Below, piece by piece: positions 25,189 through 33,153 of a stretch of 64,000 nt of DNA. Source of the DNA: Mucilaginibacter aurantiaciroseus (lineage in GTDB: Bacteria; Bacteroidota; Bacteroidia; Sphingobacteriales; Sphingobacteriaceae). The stretch covers positions 1,054,001 through 1,118,000 of the forward strand of contig NZ_JAMXOF010000001.1 in the NCBI RefSeq assembly GCF_024055595.1, in the 5' to 3' direction. The notes below the pieces were generated by a model. The model worked only from the letters and a program-made list of their open reading frames with translations, had not been told where the DNA came from and searched no databases. The number at the start of each line of letters is the position of its first letter. The stretch's first letter is position 1. The position numbers were made by a program, and so were the translations under genes.

Positions 25189-26454
25189 ATGTTAAAGAAC
25201 TACTTCAAAATTGCCTGGAGAAACATCATCCGTCATAAGGCACATTCTATCATAAACATTTCTGGCTTAAGCGTGGGTATTGGTGCTTGCTTGCTCATAT
25301 TTGTTATCCTGCAATTTGAACTTAGCTACAATACTTTCAACAATAACTTCAAGGATATTTATCACCTTGTTACCAAGCAAACTGCCGAAGATGGGGTGAA
25401 CTATAACCCCGGGGTATCTGTGCCTGCATTAGATGCTTTGCGGTTAGATTTTCCACAAGTAAAATTCGCTGCTTTAAATTCAAGCTACGGTAGTCAGATG
25501 ACCGTTCCCGGTGCCGACCCAAATAACGCAACTGCTAATAAGAAATTCATCGAGCCAATTGGTGTGTTTTTTATGGAACCACAGTTCTTGGATATTTTCC
25601 AGGCAAAATGGTTTAATGGCACTGAGGAGGCGCTTTCGCAGCCAAATATGGCGGTTATCAGCAAAGCTATCGCTACCAAATACTTTGGCAACTGGAATAC
25701 CGCAGTAGGTAAAACCATCAAAATGGATAATACCCTAACCCTGCGTGTTGCGGGTGTAATAGAAGATTCGCCAAGTAACAGCGATATCCCCATGAAGATA
25801 ATGGTGTCGTACATCACCTGGAAACAAACCGGGAATACCTATGGCTATAATACCGTATGGGGAGCTATAAGCAGTAACCACCAGATATTTGTACAATTGC
25901 CGGCAAATCTCAGCCAAAAGAGTTTCGAATCGCAGCTTGTAGGCTTCACCAAAAAGAACCTGACTGATAAAACGCGCTCAATACGCGAGCATTTGGTGCA
26001 GCCACTTAGCGCTATGCATTTTGATACGCGGGTAAACAACACCCTTGGCGACCACCTAACCAGTAAAGGCACTTTAAATACCTTAACTTTTATTGCCGTT
26101 TTAATAATCCTGATGGCTTCTATTAACTTTATTAACCTATCAACTGCGCAATCGGTCGGTCGTTCAAAAGAAATAGGTATCCGCAAGGTATTAGGCGCAT
26201 CAACATCGGGTATTGTAAATATGCTGTCTTCAGATTTTATGATACTGGTGGGTATCTCATTCCTGATAGCATCACCAATTGCATGGTATTTTATGCATAA
26301 ATGGCTGCAGGATTTTGCTTACCGTATAGAGATCCAATGGTGGGTGTTTGCCGTATCGGGAATATTAGCGATGATTGTTGCACTGGCAACCATCAGCTTC
26401 CAGGCTATTAAAGCAGCCATTGCTAATCCTGTAAAGAGCTTAAGAAGTGAATAG
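25189..26454 (+). CDS. Half-size FtsX/MacB-like permease from internal fusion
   Basis: 421 residues against about 800 in the paralogues. It has the family N-terminus (MLKNYFKIAWRNIIRHK), the first periplasmic domain and the helix before FtsX block 1 (INFINLSTAQSVGRSKEIGIRKVLGA, motif at 327-337). Directly after this motif it continues as block 2 does elsewhere (LSSDFMILVGISFLIASPIAWYFMHKWLQDFAYR) and ends ANPVKSLRSE. The linking helix, periplasmic domain 2 and most of block 1 are gone without a frameshift. The result has one periplasmic domain and about four helices, as in canonical MacB, so it may well be functional. Confidence 0.88.
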   Translation: MLKNYFKIAWRNIIRHKAHSIINISGLSVGIGACLLIFVILQFELSYNTFNNNFKDIYHLVTKQTAEDGVNYNPGVSVPALDALRLDFPQVKFAALNSSYGSQMTVPGADPNNATANKKFIEPIGVFFMEPQFLDIFQAKWFNGTEEALSQPNMAVISKAIATKYFGNWNTAVGKTIKMDNTLTLRVAGVIEDSPSNSDIPMKIMVSYITWKQTGNTYGYNTVWGAISSNHQIFVQLPANLSQKSFESQLVGFTKKNLTDKTRSIREHLVQPLSAMHFDTRVNNTLGDHLTSKGTLNTLTFIAVLIILMASINFINLSTAQSVGRSKEIGIRKVLGASTSGIVNMLSSDFMILVGISFLIASPIAWYFMHKWLQDFAYRIEIQWWVFAVSGILAMIVALATISFQAIKAAIANPVKSLRSE

Positions 26455-26517
26455 AGATTAGTTAATTAGAGATTAAGGCAGATAATTTAGAGTTAAGAAA
26501 TTAGAATTTATAATAAC
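26455..26517. repeat. GAGATTAGTTAATTAGAGATTA spacer repeat
   Basis: Spacer between two permeases with AGAGATTAGTTAATTAGAGA and TTAGAATTTA. Nearly the same words occur in the spacer at 1993-2053. Confidence 0.5.
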
Positions 26518-28923
26518 ATGATAAAAAATTATTTAAAAACCGCGTGGCGTAACCTGGTTTTAAACAAAACCACATCGCTTATCAGTATGGCAGGCTTAGC
26601 AGTAGGGATCTGCTGCTTCTTATTGCTGACAACTTACCTAATAAATGAGTTACGTTATGATCGTTTCCTTACCAATGCCGACAGGATAAGCCGCTTAACC
26701 TTCAGCTACAAATCAGCCGTTGATGCCGATGTTAAAACTGCCGCGTTAACACCGACGGCACCTGTTCCGGTTTTTAAACAGGAGTTTTTTGATGTGGAGG
26801 ATGGTGTGCGCGTAGTTAATTATTCCAACATGCGGGCTGCCGTAGTGCAGTTTGGCGATAAGATTTTTAAAGAGAAAAAGATGCTGGTTGCCGATGCTTC
26901 CTTCTTTAAGATCTTTACGTTTAATTTCATCTCGGGCGATGCAAAATCGGCTTTAGATAACCCTTCATCGATTGTAATTACGGCATCTACCGCCAAAAAA
27001 TACTTTGGCAACGATAATGCCATTGGTAAAATACTTAAGGTTGACCAAAAGAATAATATGATGGTTACCGGCGTGGTAGAGGATGTGCCGGAGTACTCAC
27101 AGATCAAATTCGACCTGTTAGGTAACTACGCCATGATGCCGCGCTCGCTAACCCGTGCGTGGAATTCATCAAACGATTACTCATACTTCCTATTAAAACC
27201 CAATGCTGATAGGGAAGCTGTTGCTAAACAGATGACCAATTATATTACTAAGGATAGGCCACGCTCTAACGATAAAATGTGGTTCAATTTAGAGCCGCTT
27301 ACCAAAGTGCATTTATATTCATCCGCTACCTATGGTTTAGAGCCCGGCGGTAATATAAAATACATGTACATCTTGGGTTTAGTGGCTGTGATATTACTGG
27401 TATTAGCTTGTGTGAACTTCCTTAACCTGGTAACCGCCCGCTCTGCCGAACGCGCCAAAGAAATTGGTGTACGCAAGGTAATGGGGGCAATGCGTGGGCA
27501 GTTGTTCAGTCAGTTTATTATAGAGGCAGGTATAATTACTTTGATCTCTTTAATAGTTGGTTTTGCGTTGTTAGATTTTACATTGCCTGCATTCAGTACA
27601 TTTACGGGCCAGCAATTAGGCTTGCACACCTGGAATTTATCTTGGCTGGTTATAGCATTGGTAACTTTATTTGTTTTTGTTACGCTTTTGGCTGGTACTT
27701 ATCCATCGTTATATCTGTCGGCCTTTAAACCTATTATTACGCTTAAGGGCGGTTCGTCAATGCAGTCGGGTGGCAACATGCTGCGTAAATCGTTGGTGGT
27801 GTTCCAGTTTTTAATATCAGTGTTTTTTATCATCAGTACTTTAATTGCGGGTAACCAGCTACGCTTTATGCAAAGTTTAGATACCGGCATCAACCGCGAC
27901 CAGGTATTAGTTTTAGATATGGGTGGCATGCCATACAGCAAAATAGAAACCTTTAAAACGGAGATTGGCGTACAAACGGGCGTATTGGGTTCAACCGCGA
28001 GTTACGATTCGCCGGTGAATGTTAGGGGAGGATACTCTATCAATATTGCCGAAGGTAAAAATGCCGACTTTAATCTGTCGGTAACCGCTATTCCTGTAGA
28101 AAAAAGCTTTACTAAAACACTTGGTATAAAATTGGTTGCAGGTAGCGATCTGGACGTTGGCGATGAACAACAAGTAATGGATACCGCCGAAAGTAAAAGA
28201 CGTTTCAGTTTTATCCTGAATGAGAAAGCAGTAGCTGCCTTGGGCTGGCAACCTGAGCAAGCCATTGGTAAAAAAATAGGGCTAAATGGCCGCATGGGCA
28301 CTATTAAAGGAGTAGCTAAAGATTTTAACTTCGCATCGCTGCATGAAGAGATAACACCTATAGTGATGTTTCCGGAGTATGACTGGTTTGGTAAATTATT
28401 GGTGAAAACATCAGGCAAAAACACTGCTAAAACCATTGCCAATATTCAGGCAAGCTGGCACAAGTTCTATCCAAACGCACCCTTTGAGTACCATTTTCTC
28501 GACCAGGAGTTTGAAGCCTTGTACAAAACAGATCAGCGGACGGGTTCTATCCTTACGGCGTTTACCATTATTACCATATTTATATCGTGCCTTGGTCTAT
28601 TTGGCTTAGCGGTATTCTCAACCCGCCAGCGTATTAAAGAAATAGGTATCCGTAAAGTATTAGGGGCAGGGGTGGCATCAATTGTAGGCTTGGTTTCTTT
28701 TGATTTTATTAAACTGGTGCTTATCGCCATCCTTATCTCATCGCCATTGGCTTGGTACGCTATGCATGCCTGGCTACAGGATTTCGCCTTCCGCGCGGAG
28801 ATACATTGGTGGGTATTTGCCATTGCAGGTGGTACAGCGGCGCTTATAGCGTTTTTAACGGTCAGCTATCAATCGGTAAAAGCGGCACTATCAAACCCTG
28901 TTAATAGTTTGAGGTCGGAGTAA
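26518..28923 (+). CDS. FtsX/MacB-like ABC transporter permease (duplicated type)
   Basis: 801 residues starting MIKNYLKTAWRNLVLNK. Two periplasmic domains and two FtsX blocks (motifs KEIGVRKVMGA and KEIGIRKVLGA). The C-terminus is slightly altered (SNPVNSLRSE). Block 1 ends GTYPSLYLSAFKP. It follows the half-size permease by 63 bp, so both are probably read from region B. Confidence 0.92.
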   Translation: MIKNYLKTAWRNLVLNKTTSLISMAGLAVGICCFLLLTTYLINELRYDRFLTNADRISRLTFSYKSAVDADVKTAALTPTAPVPVFKQEFFDVEDGVRVVNYSNMRAAVVQFGDKIFKEKKMLVADASFFKIFTFNFISGDAKSALDNPSSIVITASTAKKYFGNDNAIGKILKVDQKNNMMVTGVVEDVPEYSQIKFDLLGNYAMMPRSLTRAWNSSNDYSYFLLKPNADREAVAKQMTNYITKDRPRSNDKMWFNLEPLTKVHLYSSATYGLEPGGNIKYMYILGLVAVILLVLACVNFLNLVTARSAERAKEIGVRKVMGAMRGQLFSQFIIEAGIITLISLIVGFALLDFTLPAFSTFTGQQLGLHTWNLSWLVIALVTLFVFVTLLAGTYPSLYLSAFKPIITLKGGSSMQSGGNMLRKSLVVFQFLISVFFIISTLIAGNQLRFMQSLDTGINRDQVLVLDMGGMPYSKIETFKTEIGVQTGVLGSTASYDSPVNVRGGYSINIAEGKNADFNLSVTAIPVEKSFTKTLGIKLVAGSDLDVGDEQQVMDTAESKRRFSFILNEKAVAALGWQPEQAIGKKIGLNGRMGTIKGVAKDFNFASLHEEITPIVMFPEYDWFGKLLVKTSGKNTAKTIANIQASWHKFYPNAPFEYHFLDQEFEALYKTDQRTGSILTAFTIITIFISCLGLFGLAVFSTRQRIKEIGIRKVLGAGVASIVGLVSFDFIKLVLIAILISSPLAWYAMHAWLQDFAFRAEIHWWVFAIAGGTAALIAFLTVSYQSVKAALSNPVNSLRSE

Positions 28924-28929
28924 TAGATT

Positions 28930-29037
28930 AAAGACTTGTGATTAGAGATTAGTTAAGAGGCCAAAGTTGAAACTTCTGGCCTCTTATTATTATACACCAT
29001 TTTTTCCTAATCTTTGACCTCTAATCACTAATCACTG
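28930..29037. terminator. Nested terminator dyad after permease
   Basis: Inner stem AAGAGGCCA / TGGCCTCTT followed by ATTATTAT. Outer arms GTGATTAGAGATTAG and CTCTAATCACTAATCAC face each other. Likely ends the 25189-28923 unit before region C. Confidence 0.65.
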
Positions 29038-29047
29038 CGCCCAACAA

Positions 29048-29146
29048 CTGTATCATAACCGAACGCACGCTGTACATAAGCGTACAGTTTTAGCTTTTAA
29101 CAATCAATATAATTAACTGATATTTAGATACTTATAAGTTTGGTAT
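29048..29146 (+). promoter_or_regulatory. Paired-operator promoter region C
   Basis: Site 1 CTGTATC-N6-GAAC (29048-29064). Site 2 is a perfect dyad, CTGTAC-N6-GTACAG (29070-29087), 22 bp from site 1. The TTTGGTAT box begins at 29139, 91 bp from site 1. The ATPase ATG lies 89 bp after the box, further than in A and B, giving a longer leader. Confidence 0.65.
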
Positions 29147-29227
29147 ATTATTGATACCTGAATACCAAAATCAGTTTAAGAAATTGCAAATAATTAAACA
29201 CTAATTCATTTAACACAATAATTAAAC

Positions 29228-29905
29228 ATGTTATCACTTCAGCATATTTCAAAATATTATCAGGTAGGCGGAAACAAGAATTTCGTTATAAACGATATCA
29301 GTCTTGAGGTCGAGCAGGGCGAATTTGTATCCATCATGGGCCCCTCGGGTTCGGGTAAATCAACCCTTCTGAACATCATAGGCATGCTTGATGAACCGAG
29401 CGATGGTTTCCATTACTTTGTTGACCAGGCCATGCATCAGCTTAAAGAGAAACAACGTGCCGCCCTGTATAAACAATACATCGGCTTTGTTTTTCAGGCG
29501 TATCATTTAATAGATGAGCTTACCGTTTATGAAAATATCGAAACTCCATTAATTTACCAGGATGTAAAAGGATCGGAACGTAAGGCCATGGTTGCCGATA
29601 TGTTGGATCGTTTTAACATTGTAGGCAAAAAAGATCTTTTCCCTGCGCAATTGTCGGGTGGTCAACAGCAGTTGGTAGGTATAGCCCGCGCGCTTATTGC
29701 TAAACCCAAAGTATTGTTGGCCGATGAGCCCACCGGTAACCTTAACTCTAAACAAGGAGAGGAGATCATGGAATTGTTTCGTAAGCTGAACAAGGAGGAC
29801 GGCGTTACCATTATCCAGGTAACACACTCCGAAAAAAACGCGGAATACGGATCGCGTATTATTAACCTATTGGATGGAAGGGTAGAATCTTCCAGGAAAT
29901 TCTGA
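29228..29905 (+). CDS. ABC transporter ATP-binding protein (MacB/LolD type)
   Basis: 225 residues, a stand-alone ATPase of the LolD/MacB/FtsE group. Walker A GPSGSGKS (38-45), Q-loop Gln90, signature LSGGQ (142-146), Walker B VLLADE (162-167), H-loop His200. The signature continues QQLVGIARAL, with Leu where QQRVAIARAL is usual. It is the only ATPase in the window, so it is the best candidate to energise all the permeases. It is followed by a TolC-type gene after 13 bp. Confidence 0.95.
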   Translation: MLSLQHISKYYQVGGNKNFVINDISLEVEQGEFVSIMGPSGSGKSTLLNIIGMLDEPSDGFHYFVDQAMHQLKEKQRAALYKQYIGFVFQAYHLIDELTVYENIETPLIYQDVKGSERKAMVADMLDRFNIVGKKDLFPAQLSGGQQQLVGIARALIAKPKVLLADEPTGNLNSKQGEEIMELFRKLNKEDGVTIIQVTHSEKNAEYGSRIINLLDGRVESSRKF

Positions 29906-29918
29906 ACTATAAATCAAA

Positions 29919-31265
29919 ATGCGATACTTTAAATTTTTACTTTTTAGCTTAATAACCCTTGCGCCTTCACTGGCACACAGCCAGGCTGTAGATAGCGTAC
30001 TTACCCTAAGGCAATGTATCGACATTGCCTTAAAACATAACCTTGATGTACGTAAAAGCGAACTAATATTACAATCTGCCAAAGTTGATAAGAACCAGGC
30101 TAAAGAAAACCTCTTACCAACTTTAAACGCACAGGTAGACCATGGTATAAATAATGGACGTAGTGTTAACCTTGTAGATTACAGTTATGTAAACGCATCA
30201 ACAAAGTTTGCCAGCTACAATGCCAATGCAGATTTGACGCTATTTAACGGTCTGCAAAACCTTAATCGCATTAAGCAAACCTCACTTGCATATAAAGCCG
30301 GTGAATTGGACCTGCAACAGGCTAAAGACTTGGTTACTATCAATACCATTACCGCTTATTTACAGGTATTAAACAACACTGAGGCCTTGTCACAAGTGCA
30401 AAACCAGATAGAGGTTTCTAAGAAACAATTGGATAGGTTGCAGATACTTGAAAACCAGGGAGCCAACAAACAACCAAACGACTTTACCGATCTTAAAGGG
30501 ACCTACGCGGATAACCAAGTAAGCTACGTTAACCAAAAGGCTACGCTTCAAACATCTAAACTTAATTTGTTGCAGATCCTAAACATCCCATACAGGCCGG
30601 ATATTGTATTCGAAAAAATCTCAAATGCAGATATATTTCAGCAAACCGGTACTTCAGAAGATATTTATCAAACTGCACTAAATCAACTGGCTTATGTAAA
30701 GGCAGCCATATTGCGCAGGCAAAGTGCCGAAAAGGGGGTGTCTGCAGCGAGGGGTGCTTTATCACCAACTGTATCGTTATTTGCCGGCCTAAATACCAAT
30801 TATTCAAGCGCTACCACTATGAAGGATAACAGCAATGCTACAATACCCTATGGTAATCAGTTAAAAACCAACTTTAATAACAACTTTGGTGTAAGTGTAA
30901 GGATTCCGATCTTGAACTATTTTCAAAATCGTAACAAGGTAACGCTGGCGAAAATTGACCTGCAATCGTATAAATATGTAGAGGAGAACACAAAAATACA
31001 GTTGCGACAGAACGTTGAGCAAGCCTATCTAAATATGAGTAATGCCCTTGAGCGTTACAAAGCTTTACAAGATCAGGTTGCAGCGTACAAAGAATCTTTC
31101 AGGATAGTCGAGATCCGTTTTAACGCGGGTGTGCTTAATTCTGTAGAATTTGTACTATCCAAAAATTACCTGGACAGGGCAAACCTAAATCTGATAAACG
31201 CACGTTACGATTGCTTTATCTTCAACAAAATATTAGACTATTATCAGGGGCGTTTATCACTATAA
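29919..31265 (+). CDS. TolC family outer-membrane efflux protein
   Basis: 448 residues with a signal peptide (cleavage near AHSQ-A, residue 22). Two similar halves of long coiled-coil helices: LTLRQCIDIALKHNLDVRKSE opens the first, and the second ends in VEQAYLNMSNALERYKALQDQ and VEIRFNAGVLNSVEFVLSK, both typical of TolC. It forms the outer-membrane channel for the exporter. It is in one unit with the ATPase. No HlyD/MacA-type adaptor follows, which is unusual for such clusters. Confidence 0.93.
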   Translation: MRYFKFLLFSLITLAPSLAHSQAVDSVLTLRQCIDIALKHNLDVRKSELILQSAKVDKNQAKENLLPTLNAQVDHGINNGRSVNLVDYSYVNASTKFASYNANADLTLFNGLQNLNRIKQTSLAYKAGELDLQQAKDLVTINTITAYLQVLNNTEALSQVQNQIEVSKKQLDRLQILENQGANKQPNDFTDLKGTYADNQVSYVNQKATLQTSKLNLLQILNIPYRPDIVFEKISNADIFQQTGTSEDIYQTALNQLAYVKAAILRRQSAEKGVSAARGALSPTVSLFAGLNTNYSSATTMKDNSNATIPYGNQLKTNFNNNFGVSVRIPILNYFQNRNKVTLAKIDLQSYKYVEENTKIQLRQNVEQAYLNMSNALERYKALQDQVAAYKESFRIVEIRFNAGVLNSVEFVLSKNYLDRANLNLINARYDCFIFNKILDYYQGRLSL

Positions 31266-31290
31266 TTTGACACTAACTCTTTTAAACAAG

Positions 31291-31327
31291 AATATCCGGC
31301 CTTCGTAATTGTTGTGTGCCGGATATT
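31291..31327 (+). terminator. Hairpin after TolC gene
   Basis: AATATCCGGC (31291-31300) pairs perfectly with GCCGGATATT (31318-31327), 17-base loop. It is followed only by TGCTTT, so termination strength is uncertain. Confidence 0.6.
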
Positions 31328-31380
31328 TGCTTTAAAAACAATTGCTAATTTAGCACGTTAAAACATTAAAATCATAAACC

Positions 31381-31986
31381 ATGAAAAAATTAGTACTTAC
31401 ATTAGGCTTATTTGTAGCCGTAGTAACCGCAACGCAGGCACAGGTATTACCCAGTGTACAATTTGGTGTTAAAGGCGGTGTAAACTTATCAAGTTTATCA
31501 AATTCCGGTAGCGTTTTCAGCAGTAGTAACCGAGCCGGTTACCTTGGTGGTATTTGGGCGCGTTTTGGTGCATTGGGTTTTAATTTTCAACCGGAACTTT
31601 ATGTAACAAGCAAAAATGTCGATATCAATTCCAGTAATGGTTATTCAAGTTCTGCCAAATTTACAAGTATAGATGTACCGTTATTATTCGGTGGTAAGAT
31701 TGGTGCATTTGGTTTGGGTGGCAGGTTCTATGCGGGCCCTCTTATGTCTTTTGCGATAAACAGGGATGGTAACTCTTTTGGTTCAGCAGCAGGTAATGCG
31801 ATAAATCTTCGCTATAAAGACGCAAATTTTGCCGCTACTATAGGTGCTGGTGTAGATATTAGAAGAATATCTATTGATTTGCGTTACGAAGCTGGTTTTA
31901 CCAAACAGGAATACATTGATGGACCAAACAGTGTAAAAACTCGTGTAAGCTTATTTAACCTAAGCTTAGGTTACGCGTTCTTGTAA
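31381..31986 (+). CDS. Outer-membrane beta-barrel protein (PorT-like family)
   Basis: 201 residues with a signal peptide (cleavage near TQAQ-V, residue 21). The body alternates hydrophobic and polar residues: FGVKGGVNLSSL, GGIWARFGALGFNFQPELYV, VPLLFGGKIGAFGLGGRFYAGPLMSF, and the last strand FNLSLGYAFL ends in an aromatic-Leu pair. This fits an eight-strand barrel of the 'porin family / PorT' type. No specific role can be assigned. A strong terminator follows. Confidence 0.88.
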   Translation: MKKLVLTLGLFVAVVTATQAQVLPSVQFGVKGGVNLSSLSNSGSVFSSSNRAGYLGGIWARFGALGFNFQPELYVTSKNVDINSSNGYSSSAKFTSIDVPLLFGGKIGAFGLGGRFYAGPLMSFAINRDGNSFGSAAGNAINLRYKDANFAATIGAGVDIRRISIDLRYEAGFTKQEYIDGPNSVKTRVSLFNLSLGYAFL

Positions 31987-32000
31987 TAGAGAATTAAATA

Positions 32001-32044
32001 AAACAGAAAAGGTCCCTACATATCGGGACCTTTTCTGTTTTATA
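32001..32044. terminator. Strong bidirectional terminator
   Basis: AAACAGAAAAGGTCCC (32001-32016) pairs perfectly with GGGACCTTTTCTGTTT (32025-32040), an 8-base loop, 16 bp, with A and T tracts on both sides. Confidence 0.9.
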
Positions 32045-33136
32045 CTGTAGTAACCGCGGTAATAATAAGTATGATAAAAAAGCTTAACTTAAACACAAAG
32101 GTGTAAATGATAGATAACCCAACCATTTTGCTCACCGTGCGCCAGCGGTTGCGATTATAAACCACACGCAACGAACGATAGATACACCAGATGATAGTAA
32201 AAGTTATTACCGCGTTTATTACATCAACAATACCACTCAGGCTATTGGGTAGTATTAAGCCGATAAGTATTGTGACTTTTAAAAATAAGAATAGGTAGCA
32301 ATGCAGGTATATGGCGTAAATGATATGTTCTACATAAAGCTTATGATTCTTTAATATCAGCGCGAATAGGGGCAACAGCAAGAACATTATTTTAGGGTCA
32401 TTGTGCTTAAAGCCCTCCTGTAAAATATCCTTTGCTTTTTTACCTTGACCTTTCCAGTCGTCGTTCTTTTTAATAAGGTACCACTCCAGCATATTGTCCC
32501 GTCAATCGGCATAAAGCTTAGCTTAATTAATAAGATAATCGTCGTAAGTTGCAAACTTGTCTACGTTTTCGGAGCTAAAAAAATGTGAACCTGCCTTCTT
32601 CATCGGTATTGCGCGCTTTTAATTTTGTATAATCCTTCTCCATATCGGCGTTTATTTCTTTCGCTGATGTATCTGGCACAAAAGCCTTTATCTTTTCAGA
32701 TAGTAACTTCTTTTGTTCGGCGTTTAGGTTTTTATTGGCATAGATGCCTTTATAAATAGCTGTTTTAGCTTTATCACTGGTTTTTTGCCCCGTTTTTTTT
32801 TATCGTCGCTTATTTTGTCCTTTTCATGCTTATTGCCCTGAAAAAATATCACAAAAAATATTAGGCTAATAAAAATGTACATTTTAACCCGATGAAGATA
32901 TTGTGCACGGCGGCCGGCCAGATATCCTTTTGTAAGGTGCCCGGGTTTTAAAAACAGCGGCCTCATCGTATGAAAAAACTAGTAATCGAAATGGAAGTAA
33001 TCGCTTACGGTATGGTTTAGCATGTGGCCAAAGCTTTCTTTGATTTCCAGGTTTTCCTGGCCGTAGTTATGGCAAAATTTACCTTCTAAGATGGCCGCAA
33101 TTGAGGCAGTCGTTCTATTTACGGTAATGTTTTTTC
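32040..33136 (-). pseudogene. Broken DUF3667-type zinc-ribbon membrane protein
   Basis: Pieces in several frames together make one DUF3667-like protein. The start region (33136 downwards) reads MKKHYRK, stop, NDCLNCGH, then after a frameshift GKFCHNYGQENLEIKESFGH, a zinc ribbon whose last Cys is Tyr. Next comes MRPLFLKPGHLTKGYLAGRR...VKMYIFISLIFFVIFF (32724-32966), then further frameshifts, then a C-terminal block with about four membrane helices (32040-32492). At least two stops and several shifts exclude a working product. The family is of unknown function. Confidence 0.75.
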
Positions 33137-33153
33137 ATATGGGTTGATAGGGC

